NCBI RefSeq assembly: GCF_003001935.1
Contig: NZ_PVNG01000001.1
Location: 372,001 to 436,000, forward strand
Source: Nonomuraea fuscirosea
Lineage (GTDB): Bacteria > Actinomycetota > Actinomycetes > Streptosporangiales > Streptosporangiaceae
Direction: 5' to 3'
Length of the DNA stretch: 64,000 nucleotides
Below the pieces are notes generated by a model. It did not search any database and had not been told where the DNA came from. It saw nothing but the letters and a program-made list of their open reading frames with translations. A program made the translations under genes and the position numbers. Shown here one piece after another: positions 43,910-52,118 of this stretch. Every line of letters starts with the position of its first letter. Position 1 is the stretch's first letter.

Positions 43910-44167
43910 TCAGCCCATCTGGCTGTCGACGAAGCACCACCGCCAGTTCTCGCCGGGCTCGTAGGACTGCACCACCGGATGGCCGCTCTCGTGGAAGTGG
44001 GCCGTGGCGTGCTTGGCCGGCGAGGAGTCGCAGCACCCGATGTGACCGCACTCCAGGCACCGGCGCAGGTGGACCCACCGGCCGTCATGGGCCAGGCACT
44101 CCTCGCACCCGTCGGGCGTCCTGGCGGCGGGGTCGGTGGCCTGGGAAAGATGCTCACAAATTGCCAT
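43910..44167 (-). CDS. UBP-type zinc-finger protein
   Basis: This 85-residue protein is almost entirely a ZnF-UBP domain, with zinc ligands visible in CEHL, GCEECLAHDGRWVHLRRCLECGHIGCCDSS, HATAHFHESGHPVV and WRWCFVD. In eukaryotes this fold binds the free C-terminus of ubiquitin. Small bacterial versions are common in actinobacteria, but their partner is unknown. It stands alone, divergent from the second importer operon. Confidence 0.88.
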   Translation of the reverse strand: MAICEHLSQATDPAARTPDGCEECLAHDGRWVHLRRCLECGHIGCCDSSPAKHATAHFHESGHPVVQSYEPGENWRWCFVDSQMG

Positions 44168-44241
44168 ACCCGAAATCCTAGGACGAGAGTGCCGTTCGAA
44201 TTTCGGCCGGGGCCCTTGTCGCTCGGCGGGCGAACGTGGAC

Positions 44242-44251
44242 ATTGAGCTCA
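44242..44251. promoter_or_regulatory. Palindrome upstream of the second importer operon
   Basis: TTGAGCTCAA is a perfect 10-bp palindrome 43 bases upstream of the first importer gene. A longer, looser inverted repeat (CCGAAAT at 44170, ATTTCGG at 44200) lies closer to the divergent zinc-finger gene. Either could be an operator; no regulator gene is adjacent. Confidence 0.35.
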
Positions 44252-44294
44252 ACGGGGGGAGTGACACAGGCCACACAACTCCGAGGAGCCGCGC

Positions 44295-45056
44295 GTGCTT
44301 GAGGTACGCAACCTCGAGGTCGTCTACGACGACGTGATGCTCGTGCTGCGGGGCGTGAGCATCCGCGTCCCCCCGGGCTCCATCGTGGCCCTGCTCGGCG
44401 CGAACGGCGCGGGCAAGACCACCCTGCTGCGAGCCCTGTCGGGCCTGCTCGGCGTGCACGACGGCGAGATCACCAAGGGCGCCGTCACGCTGGAGGGCGA
44501 GCCCGTCCACCACCTGCGGCCGGCGCAGATCGTCCGCCGCGGGGTGAGCCAGGTGATGGAGGGCCGCCGCATCCTGGCCGAGCTGACCGTCGAGGAGAAC
44601 CTCAGGGTCGGCGGCCACACCGCCGCGGAGTCCCACCTGGACCGCGTCTACGGCCTCTTCCCGCTGCTGCGCGAGCGGCGCAGGAGCGTGTCGGGCTACC
44701 TGTCGGGCGGTGAACAGCAGATGCTGGCCGTCGGCCGCGCGCTCATGGCGGGCCCGAAGTACCTGCTGCTGGACGAGCCCAGTCTCGGCCTGGCGCCGTC
44801 GCTGGTCGGCCAGGTCCGCGACCTCATCGTGGAGATCAACCGCCAGGGCACCACGGTCCTGCTGGTCGAGCAGAACGCCACCATGGCCCTGTCCATCGCC
44901 TCCCACGGCTACGTCATGGAGACCGGCAAGATCGTCATGGACAAGCCGGCCGGGGAACTGCTCGCCGACGAGGACATCAAGGAGTTCTACCTGGGGGCCG
45001 TCCGGTCCTTCCGCGAGGTCAAGCACTACAAGCGGAGGAAGCGATGGCTCTCCTGA
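44295..45056 (+). CDS. Branched-chain-type ABC importer, LivF-like ATPase (second system)
   Basis: This 253-residue ABC ATPase has Walker A GANGAGKTTLLRAL, signature YLSGGEQQMLAVGRAL, Walker B LLLDEPSLGLAP and the LivF-type VLLVEQNATMAL. The C-terminus runs on into a basic tail (KHYKRRKRW). GTG 44295 follows a GAGGAG site. It opens an operon in which all genes but the last overlap the previous one. It pairs with the LivG-like ATPase encoded next. Confidence 0.9.
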   Translation: MLEVRNLEVVYDDVMLVLRGVSIRVPPGSIVALLGANGAGKTTLLRALSGLLGVHDGEITKGAVTLEGEPVHHLRPAQIVRRGVSQVMEGRRILAELTVEENLRVGGHTAAESHLDRVYGLFPLLRERRRSVSGYLSGGEQQMLAVGRALMAGPKYLLLDEPSLGLAPSLVGQVRDLIVEINRQGTTVLLVEQNATMALSIASHGYVMETGKIVMDKPAGELLADEDIKEFYLGAVRSFREVKHYKRRKRWLS

Positions 45057-45808
45057 CGTTCGGGGACGTGCACCTGAGCTTCGCCGGCGTCAAGGCCGTC
45101 GACGGGGTCTCCTTCGAGGTGCGCCAGGCGGAGCTGCTGGCGATCATCGGGCCGAACGGCGCCGGCAAGACCTCGATCTTCAACGTGCTGTCCGGCGTCT
45201 ACCGGCCCCAGAGCGGCCGGGTCACGTTCCTGGGCGAGGACCTGCTGGCCCGCCGCCCGCACGAGATCGCCGCCATGGGGATGGCCAGGACGTTTCAGAA
45301 CGTGGAGCTGTTCCACAACCTGACCGTCCTGGACAACCTGATGCTCGGCCGCCACCACCACTTCCGCTACGGCGCGCTGCCGGCCCTGCTCTGGTACGGC
45401 CGCGCCCGCCGGGCCGAGCTGGCCGCCCGCGCGAAGGTCGAGGACATCATCGACTTCCTCGAACTGGAGCCGTGGCGCCGCCATCCCGTGCGGCTGCTCC
45501 CGTACGGGGTGCAGAAGCGGGTGGAGCTGGGCCGCGCGCTGGCGATGGAGCCGAAGCTGCTCCTGCTGGACGAGCCGGTGGCCGGCATGAACCTGGAGGA
45601 GACCGAGGACATGGCCAGGTTCGTCATGGACATCCGCGACGAGCTGGGCATCCCCGTCGTGCTCGTGGACCACGACATGGCGCTCGTCATGGACCTGGCC
45701 GACCGGGTGCTCGTGCTCGACTTCGGCCGCCAGGTCGCGCTCGGCGCCCCGGCGGAGGTGCAGCGGGACCCGGCGGTCATCGAGGCGTACCTGGGAGGAA
45801 CGGCATGA
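45044..45808 (+). CDS. Branched-chain-type ABC importer, LivG-like ATPase (second system)
   Basis: This 254-residue ABC ATPase has Walker A GPNGAGKTSIFNVLSG, ARTFQNVELFHNLTVLDN, Walker B LLLLDEPVAGMN and switch VLVDHDMALVMDLAD. The signature region reads LLPYGVQKRVELGRAL, the LPYGxQK variant common in LivG. It overlaps the LivF gene by 13 bases, and its TGA overlaps the ATG of the acyl-CoA synthetase gene. Confidence 0.9.
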   Translation: MALLTFGDVHLSFAGVKAVDGVSFEVRQAELLAIIGPNGAGKTSIFNVLSGVYRPQSGRVTFLGEDLLARRPHEIAAMGMARTFQNVELFHNLTVLDNLMLGRHHHFRYGALPALLWYGRARRAELAARAKVEDIIDFLELEPWRRHPVRLLPYGVQKRVELGRALAMEPKLLLLDEPVAGMNLEETEDMARFVMDIRDELGIPVVLVDHDMALVMDLADRVLVLDFGRQVALGAPAEVQRDPAVIEAYLGGTA

Positions 45809-47649
45809 GCGGGCGGACCGAGGCCGCGGCGACCATCGTCACGAGGGTGCGCGAGCGCGCCAGGCGCGATCCCGGGGCCGTCGCCATGCGGCACAAGGAC
45901 CTCGGCATCTGGCAGGAGGTCACCTGGGGCGCGTACTGGACGCAGGTGGAGCTGGTCGCGCACGCCCTGCTCGCGCTCGGCGTCGAGCCGGGCGACCGGG
46001 TGGCCGTGCACGCGGAGAACCGCCCCGAATGGTTGTACGCCGATCTCGGCACGGTCGCCGTGCGGGCCGTCACGGTCGGCCTCTACCCGACCAACCCGCC
46101 CGCCGAGGTCGCCTACCTGCTGGCCGACTCCGGCGCGAAGATCCTCATCGCCGAGGACCAGGAGCAGGTGGACAAGGCGCTGTCCGTCCTCGACGAGTGC
46201 CCCGAGCTGCGCCGCGTCGTCTACCTGGAGCCGCGCGGCATCCGCGGGCGCTACGACGACGACGTGCTGATGTCCTGGCCCGAACTGCTCGCCCTCGGGG
46301 CCGGGCACCGGGCCGCGCATCCCGGCGCCGTCGCACGCCGGATGGAGGAGGCCAGGCCGCCGGACGTGATGACGCTCATCTACACCTCCGGCACCACCGG
46401 GCCGCCCAAGGGCGTGATGCTGACCGTCGCGAACGTCGAGTTCGCCGTGCGGGTCCTGGTCGAGGGCGGGGGTTTCGCCTCGCCGCCGCCGTCGGAACGC
46501 GACCTCATCCTGTCGTACCTGCCGCTGTGCCACGTGGCCGAGCGCGCGTTCACGGTCTGGTTCAACGCGGCGGCCGGCGTGCAGGTGAACTTCGCCGAGT
46601 CCATCGACACCGTCCAGGCCAACCTGCGCGAGGTGCAGCCGACGATCCTGTTCGGGGTGCCGCGCATCTGGGAGAAGGTGCTGGCCCAGGTGGACATCAG
46701 GCTGGAGTCGGCCTCACCGGTCAAGCGGGCGCTGACCCGGTTCTGGCTCCGGGTGGCCGACCGCATAGGCGACGCGCTGGTCCGCACCGGCGGCAGGCAC
46801 ACGTTCTGGACGCGGGCCGCGTACGGGGCGGGCTGGCTGCTCTGCTACCGCGCGCTGCGCGAGCGGCTCGGCATGCGGCGCGTGCGCTACGCCGCCTCCG
46901 GCGCCGCGCCGATCGCGCCCGCCGTGCTCAAGTTCTACATGGGGATCGGCCTGCCCATGCACGAGGTGTACGGCATGAGCGAGAACACCGCCATCGCCAC
47001 CGCCAACCGCCCCGGGCGGGTCCGCCTGGGCACGGTCGGCGAGCCGCACCCCGGCGCCGAGCTGAAGATCGACGAGGCCACCGGCGAGATCCTGACCAGG
47101 CATCCGGGCAACTTCGCCGGCTACTGGCGCAACCCGCGCGCCACGGCCGACGTGCTGGACGAGGACGGCTGGCTGCACACCGGCGACGTGGGCGAATGGG
47201 CCGAGGGCACGCACGTCAGGATCACCGACCGGATGAAGGACATCATCATCACGGCCGGCGGCAAGAACATCGCGCCGAGCGAGATCGAGAACGCGCTGAA
47301 GGCGTCGCCGTACCTGAAGGAGGCCGTGGTCGTCGGGGACCAGCGGCCGTACCTGGTGGCGCTGATCGGGATCGAGCCCGACACGGTGGGGGAGTGGGCG
47401 CGGCGGCGCGGGCTGCCGTACACGACGTATCGGGATCTGTCGGAGAAGCCGGAGGTGCGCGAGCTCGTCCAGGGGCTCGTCACCGAGGTGAACACCCGCT
47501 TCGCCCACGTCGAGCAGATCAAGCGGTTCGCGTTCCTGCCGAAGGAGCTCGACCACGAGGACGGCGAGCTGACCGCCACCCAGAAGGTCAAGCGCTCGGC
47601 CGTGGCCAAGCTCTTCGAGGACCTGGTCGAAGGGATGTACGCCCGGTGA
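45805..47649 (+). CDS. Long-chain acyl-CoA synthetase-like AMP-dependent ligase
   Basis: This 614-residue adenylate-forming enzyme activates a carboxylic acid with ATP and joins it to CoA. It shows the P-loop LIYTSGTTGPPKGVMLT, the YGMSENTAIATANRPG motif, DGWLHTGDVGEW and DRMKDIIITAGGKNIAPSEIEN, with the terminal catalytic lysine region ELTATQKVKRSAV. Domain order and length fit FadD15-like long-chain synthetases. It is encoded within the importer operon, overlapping both neighbours (ATGA and GTGA), so its substrate is probably the imported compound. Whether that is a fatty, aromatic or steroid-side-chain acid is not visible. Confidence 0.92.
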   Translation: MSGRTEAAATIVTRVRERARRDPGAVAMRHKDLGIWQEVTWGAYWTQVELVAHALLALGVEPGDRVAVHAENRPEWLYADLGTVAVRAVTVGLYPTNPPAEVAYLLADSGAKILIAEDQEQVDKALSVLDECPELRRVVYLEPRGIRGRYDDDVLMSWPELLALGAGHRAAHPGAVARRMEEARPPDVMTLIYTSGTTGPPKGVMLTVANVEFAVRVLVEGGGFASPPPSERDLILSYLPLCHVAERAFTVWFNAAAGVQVNFAESIDTVQANLREVQPTILFGVPRIWEKVLAQVDIRLESASPVKRALTRFWLRVADRIGDALVRTGGRHTFWTRAAYGAGWLLCYRALRERLGMRRVRYAASGAAPIAPAVLKFYMGIGLPMHEVYGMSENTAIATANRPGRVRLGTVGEPHPGAELKIDEATGEILTRHPGNFAGYWRNPRATADVLDEDGWLHTGDVGEWAEGTHVRITDRMKDIIITAGGKNIAPSEIENALKASPYLKEAVVVGDQRPYLVALIGIEPDTVGEWARRRGLPYTTYRDLSEKPEVRELVQGLVTEVNTRFAHVEQIKRFAFLPKELDHEDGELTATQKVKRSAVAKLFEDLVEGMYAR

Positions 47650-48533
47650 AGGGCCTGCTGGAGACGGTGATCAGGGGCCTCGGGAACGGCTCGGTGTACG
47701 CGCTGCTCGCGCTCGGCTTCGTGATCATCTACAAGGCCACCCGGGTGATCAGCTTCGCCCAGCCCGCCCTCATGCTGGCCGGCGCCGTCGCCGTCAGCTA
47801 CCTGGCCGGGGTGACCGGCTTCTACCTGGCCGTCCTGCTGTCGGCGCTGCTCATCGCCGGCGTCGCGCTGGCCATCGAACGGGTGGCGATCAGGCCGATG
47901 GTGGGCCGGCCGGTCTTCGTCGTGGCGATCATCACGCTCGGCATCGACGTGGTCGTGCGGGTGGTGGTGAACGGCTTCATCGGCAGGGACGTGCGCCAGG
48001 TCGGCGACCCGTGGGGGTTCACCCAGGTGTCGCTCGGGCCGCTGGTCGTGCAGTCGCGCTGGCTGGCCATGCTGCTGGTCACCGCCGTGCTGGTGACGCT
48101 GCTGTTCGCCTTCTTCCGCCACACCCGGTACGGGCTGGCGATGCGGGCGGCGGCCTTCGACCAGGAGACCGCGCTGGCGCAGGGCGTCTCCGTGGGCGCG
48201 GTCTTCGCGCTGTCGTGGGGCCTCGCCGGATTCCTGGCCGCGATCGCCGGCATGTTCGTCGGCACCGGCCAGGGGATCGAGCAGATGACCTGGGTGATCG
48301 CGCTGAAGGCGCTGCCGGCGATCATCGTGGGCGGGCTCGACTCGCTCGGCGGCGCGGTGGCCGGCGGGCTGATCGTCGGGGTGGTGGAGTCGCTGTTCCA
48401 GTCCTACCAGGGGGAGTTCGCGCCCTGGCTGGGGCAGAACTTCGCGATCGTGTCGCCGTACGTGGTGATGCTGATCGTCCTGCTGGTGAAACCGTACGGG
48501 CTGTTCGGGACCCGGGAGGTCGAGCGGGTATGA
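47646..48533 (+). CDS. Branched-chain-type ABC importer, LivH-like permease (second system)
   Basis: This 295-residue membrane protein has LivH traits: VIRGLGNGSVYALLALGFVIIYKATRVISFAQPALMLAGA, the coupling segment HTRYGLAMRAAAFDQETALAQGV and AIIVGGLDSLGGAVAGGLIVG. It begins at GTG 47646, overlapping the ligase stop. The FDQETA segment after the coupling helix marks a subgroup distinct from the first importer's permease. Confidence 0.88.
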   Translation: MKGLLETVIRGLGNGSVYALLALGFVIIYKATRVISFAQPALMLAGAVAVSYLAGVTGFYLAVLLSALLIAGVALAIERVAIRPMVGRPVFVVAIITLGIDVVVRVVVNGFIGRDVRQVGDPWGFTQVSLGPLVVQSRWLAMLLVTAVLVTLLFAFFRHTRYGLAMRAAAFDQETALAQGVSVGAVFALSWGLAGFLAAIAGMFVGTGQGIEQMTWVIALKALPAIIVGGLDSLGGAVAGGLIVGVVESLFQSYQGEFAPWLGQNFAIVSPYVVMLIVLLVKPYGLFGTREVERV

Positions 48534-49696
48534 CCGAGACGCGTGAAGAGGCCGCACCCGTCGCGCCCGACATACCGACCGGCCGGTCTCGGCGGGTACG
48601 CGGCCGGCCGCTGCTCTACACCTCCTACGCCCAGGACATGGCGCTGCTCGACACCCCCGCCAAGCGGCTGTGGACGCTGCTGCTGGTGGCGCTGGCGTTC
48701 GGGCTGTCGGTGCTGCTGCAGGACCGGTCGCTGGAGGTGCTGGCCGGGGCGTACGTGCTGGCCATCGGCGCGATCGGGCTCAACATCGTCACCGGGTACG
48801 CCGGCCAGGTCTCGCTCGGGCACGCCTTCTTCGTGGCCATCGGCGCCTACACCGCCGCCGCGCTCTCCGGTCCCGTGGACGGCGAGAACATCGGCTTCGG
48901 CATCGCGGAGGTGTGGCTCTGGCTGCCCGCCGCCGGCCTGGTCGCCGCCGCGGCCGGGGTGCTGGTGGCGCCGCTGGCCGGCCGGCTGCGCGGGCTCTAC
49001 CTGGCCGTCGTCACGCTCGGGCTGGTCTTCCTCGGCGAGCACGTCTTCAAGGAGTGGAAGAAGCTGACCGGCGGGCCCGGCGTCGGCCGGGAGGCGGCGG
49101 TGCCCGAGCTGTTCGGCGTCCGCCTCGACCAGGACGGGCCGTTCGGCACCAAGGAGCAGGTCCTCTACACGCTCATGCTGGCGCTGCTGATCCTCTTCGC
49201 CGTGGCCGCCCGCAACCTGGCCCGCTCCCGCGTCGGCCGCGCCTTCGCCGCCATCCGCGACCGCGACATCGCGGCCGCGGTGATCGGGGTGCCGCTGACC
49301 CGGTACAAGGTGCTCGCCTTCGGCATCTCCTCCTTCTACGCGGGCTGCGCGGGCGGCCTGCTCTACACGATCTCCGGCTACGTCGAGCCGGGGTCGTTCA
49401 ACCTGCTGCTGTCGGTGCAGTTCATCGCGATGGTGCTGATCGGCGGCGTGGCGACGGTGTCGGGAGCCATCGCGGGCGCCCTGTTCATCTCGCTGCTGCA
49501 GCCGGTCACCAGGTCGCTGCCGGCGCTCGTGCCGTTCATCAGCGGCGACACCACGCAGACGCCGAACGTGTTCCAGGTCGAGACCGTCCTGTACGGGCTG
49601 CTGATCGTGCTGTTCCTCATCTTCGAGCCCCGGGGCCTGTTCGGCCTGTGGATCCGGGTCCGCAACTACTGGAAGTCCTGGCCTTTCTCGTACTGA
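48530..49696 (+). CDS. Branched-chain-type ABC importer, LivM-like permease (second system)
   Basis: This 388-residue membrane protein has a longer polar N-terminus (about 45 residues) than the first system's LivM. It then shows IGLNIVTGYAGQVSLGHAFFVAIGAY, YLAVVTLGLVFLGEHVF, the coupling motif SRVGRAFAAIRDRDIAAAVIGV and LIGGVATVSGAIAGALF. Its ATG overlaps the LivH stop. It forms the channel with the preceding permease. Confidence 0.88.
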   Translation: MTETREEAAPVAPDIPTGRSRRVRGRPLLYTSYAQDMALLDTPAKRLWTLLLVALAFGLSVLLQDRSLEVLAGAYVLAIGAIGLNIVTGYAGQVSLGHAFFVAIGAYTAAALSGPVDGENIGFGIAEVWLWLPAAGLVAAAAGVLVAPLAGRLRGLYLAVVTLGLVFLGEHVFKEWKKLTGGPGVGREAAVPELFGVRLDQDGPFGTKEQVLYTLMLALLILFAVAARNLARSRVGRAFAAIRDRDIAAAVIGVPLTRYKVLAFGISSFYAGCAGGLLYTISGYVEPGSFNLLLSVQFIAMVLIGGVATVSGAIAGALFISLLQPVTRSLPALVPFISGDTTQTPNVFQVETVLYGLLIVLFLIFEPRGLFGLWIRVRNYWKSWPFSY

Positions 49697-49712
49697 TCAG
49701 AAGGGATTGCTG

Positions 49713-51002
49713 ATGAAGAGTCGCTATGCGCTGGTGAGCATCGCCATAGTGGCCCTTCTGTCCGCGTGCGGCGTCATCCGGGGGGACGACGAGGGCAGCA
49801 AGGGCGGCGCCCAGGCTCCGGGCGTCACCACCGAACCGTGCCCGTCCGCGGTCGACACCAAGAAGGGCTGCATCTACCTCGGCACGGTCTCCGACCTCAC
49901 CTCCGGCCCCTTCGCCGCGCTGGCCGTGCCGATCACCGACGCCCAGAAGGCGTTCTGGGCCCGGGTCAACAAGGCGGGCGGCATCGGTGGCCGGTACGAG
50001 GTGGACGTCACCAAGTACGTCAAGGACAACAAATACAACCCGGAGGTGCACCGGCAGGTCTACAACGAGATCAAGGACCAGGTGCTGGGCTTGGCCCAGA
50101 CGCTCGGCTCGCCCACCACGGCCGCCATCATCGGCGACCTGAAGGCGAACTCCATCGTGGCCGCCCCCGCCTCCTGGACCTCGGCCTGGGAGTTCGAGGA
50201 CGTCATCATCGAGACCGGCTCCAACTACTGCGTGGAGGCGATGAACTCGGTGGACTACGCGGTGGAGACGTACAAACCGAAGTCGGTCATGGCCGTGCAC
50301 CTGGCCGGCGACTACGGCGCGGACGCCGCGGCCGGCGCCAAGGTGGCCGCCGAGCGCAACAAGCTGACGTTCACCAACGTCGAGACGCCGTCGGGCGCGA
50401 CCGAGCAGGGCCGGGCCATCACCGAGATCACCAAGAACAAGCCCGACCTGGTCATCCTGACCACCGGCCCGGCGGACGCCGCCACGATCGTCGGCCAGAC
50501 GGCGGCGGCCGGCTACAAGGGCCGCTTCATCGGCACCGGCCCCACCTGGAACCCCGCGCTCCTCCAGTCGCCGGCCGCGCCCGCGCTGAAGGCCCTGTAC
50601 GAGCAGTCGGCCCCCGGCAAGCCCTGGGACGCCGACACCCCCGGCCACAAGGCGATGCGCGAGGCCCTGCCGGGCGTGACCCCGAACGACGGCTACACCT
50701 CGGGGTGGGCGTGGGCGTACCCGATGAAGGCCGCCCTGGACAAGATGGTGAGCGGCGGGGACGTCAGCAGGAAGGGGCTGCTCGCCGCGGTGAAGACGCT
50801 GACCAGCGTGGACTACGAGGGCATGCTGCCGCCCGAGGCGGGGAACTACGCCGACGCCAGCGGCGCCTCCGTGTTCCGGCAGACGCTGATCAACAAGGTG
50901 GACGACAAGGCGACGACCGGGGTGACGATCGCCAAGGACTTCTTCGTCGGGCCGACGGCGCAGGCGTACACGTTCGACGGCCCCTGCTACACCAAGCTGT
51001 AG
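49713..51002 (+). CDS. Branched-chain-type ABC importer, substrate-binding lipoprotein (second system)
   Basis: This 429-residue lipoprotein has signal peptide MKSRYALVSIAIVALL and lipobox LSAC (Cys19). A HAAT-type binding fold follows: YLGTVSDLTSGPFAALAVPI, FWARVNKAGGIGG, GSPTTAAIIGDL, VHLAGDYGADAAAGAKV, KPDLVILTTGPADAATIVGQ. ATG 49713 is preferred over TTG 49707, because AAGGGA at 49701 is spaced correctly for the ATG. It closes the operon 16 bases after LivM. It differs strongly from the first importer's binding protein, so a different ligand is expected. Confidence 0.88.
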   Translation: MKSRYALVSIAIVALLSACGVIRGDDEGSKGGAQAPGVTTEPCPSAVDTKKGCIYLGTVSDLTSGPFAALAVPITDAQKAFWARVNKAGGIGGRYEVDVTKYVKDNKYNPEVHRQVYNEIKDQVLGLAQTLGSPTTAAIIGDLKANSIVAAPASWTSAWEFEDVIIETGSNYCVEAMNSVDYAVETYKPKSVMAVHLAGDYGADAAAGAKVAAERNKLTFTNVETPSGATEQGRAITEITKNKPDLVILTTGPADAATIVGQTAAAGYKGRFIGTGPTWNPALLQSPAAPALKALYEQSAPGKPWDADTPGHKAMREALPGVTPNDGYTSGWAWAYPMKAALDKMVSGGDVSRKGLLAAVKTLTSVDYEGMLPPEAGNYADASGASVFRQTLINKVDDKATTGVTIAKDFFVGPTAQAYTFDGPCYTKL

Positions 51003-51030
51003 CCGACCGGCGGCCGGCTGGACCGGCGGC

Positions 51031-51112
51031 GCGCTCACCGGCGAGGCGGAGGTAGCGGATGGCGCGCTCATCCGTGAGCGGGTGAGCCGTGACGCGCTCA
51101 CCCGCGAGGCGG
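51031..51112. repeat. Three imperfect direct repeats after the second importer operon
   Basis: The sequence GCGCTCACCGGCGAGGCGG (51031-51049) recurs as a weaker copy GCGCTCATCCGTGAGCGGG (51064-51082) and a strong copy GCGCTCACCCGCGAGGCGG (51094-51112), 30-33 bases apart. The middle copy can fold (GCTCA-TCCG-TGAGC). The last copy overlaps the end of the convergent carboxypeptidase gene. They may act as a composite terminator. Confidence 0.6.
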
Positions 51113-52057
51113 GTGGGCCGTCGCCGCGCCCGCCCCCGCGTCGGGGCGGGTCGCCGTCGTGCTGAGCAGCCAGTGTTCGACCGCCGCGCTCATCCTCGCC
51201 CCCGCCTCCAGCGCGGCCGTCTTGCCGGTGACCGGGTCGCTGCCGGCCGCCTGGCCCAGGATCACGCCCAGCACCAGGCGGCCGCGCACCCGGGACGCCC
51301 ACATCAGGTTGCCGCCCGCGGCCGTGCCGGAGCCGGTCTTGATTCCGACGACGCCGTGCCGGTTCAGCAGCGTGTTCGTGTTGGACAGCCTCCTGACGTC
51401 GCCCGGCACGGCGGTGTCGCCCCGCGCCACCACCGCGCGGAACACCGGGTCGCGCATCGCCGCCTTCGCCAGCACGAGCTGGTCGGCGGCGGTGCTGACG
51501 GTGCTGTCCTCGTTGCCGCTGGCCCCCGTGTACGTCGTGGCGCCCATGCCCAGGCGGCGGGCGGCGGCGTTCATCCGCGCGGCGAAACGCTCCTCAGAAC
51601 CGGCGTCCCAGCGGGCCAGCAGGCGGGCCACGTTGTTGCCCGACGGCACCAGCATCAGCTCCAGCAGGCGGCGCAGCCGGATCCGCCGGCCTTCCAGGAG
51701 CGGCACGGTGGACTCCAGCCCCGAGTACGACTCGTCGGCGGCGGTCCGGTCCACCTCGATCAGAGGGCCGTCCTCGCCGGGCCGCAGCGGGTGCCGGCGC
51801 AGGATCACGTACGCGGTCATGACCTTCGTCACGCTGGCGATCGGCACCGGCTCCGCCTCGCCGCTGACGCCCAGGCTGCCCAGCCCCTCCACCTCGACCG
51901 CCGCCTGCCCCTCGCCCGGCCACGGGAGGGGCACGCCGGTGACGGTGGCCCCGGCGACGCTCGGCGCGGCGGCGCAGCCGGACAGGCCGCTCACCGCGAG
52001 CAGGACGACGGTCAGAACCGGTAGAAGGAACCTGGAGGAACGTGACATGGTGGCCAT
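51098..52057 (-). CDS. D-alanyl-D-alanine carboxypeptidase-type lipoprotein
   Basis: This 319-residue member of the low-molecular-weight penicillin-binding proteins (peptidase S11) has a signal peptide with lipobox LSGC at residue 28. The three active-site motifs are present: ASVTKVMTA (SxxK), VPSGNNVARLL (SxN) and GIKTGSGTAAGG (KTG). It should trim terminal D-alanine from peptidoglycan stem peptides outside the membrane. It lies 61 bases downstream of the sensor kinase on the same strand and could belong to its regulon or operon. Confidence 0.9.
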   Translation of the reverse strand: MATMSRSSRFLLPVLTVVLLAVSGLSGCAAAPSVAGATVTGVPLPWPGEGQAAVEVEGLGSLGVSGEAEPVPIASVTKVMTAYVILRRHPLRPGEDGPLIEVDRTAADESYSGLESTVPLLEGRRIRLRRLLELMLVPSGNNVARLLARWDAGSEERFAARMNAAARRLGMGATTYTGASGNEDSTVSTAADQLVLAKAAMRDPVFRAVVARGDTAVPGDVRRLSNTNTLLNRHGVVGIKTGSGTAAGGNLMWASRVRGRLVLGVILGQAAGSDPVTGKTAALEAGARMSAAVEHWLLSTTATRPDAGAGAATAHPPRG

Positions 52058-52118
52058 GCTGCGCCGCCGATGTGTTCGTCCCGTCGTGACCGTGTCTCCG
52101 CGGTGGCTTGATCGTGTA

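Noticed and set aside
44710..45804. An apparent N-terminal extension of the acyl-CoA synthetase across the importer ATPase genes
   Set aside because: The extension is the antiphase reading of two clear ABC ATPases. The ATG at 45805 with ATGA coupling gives a normal ligase N-terminus.
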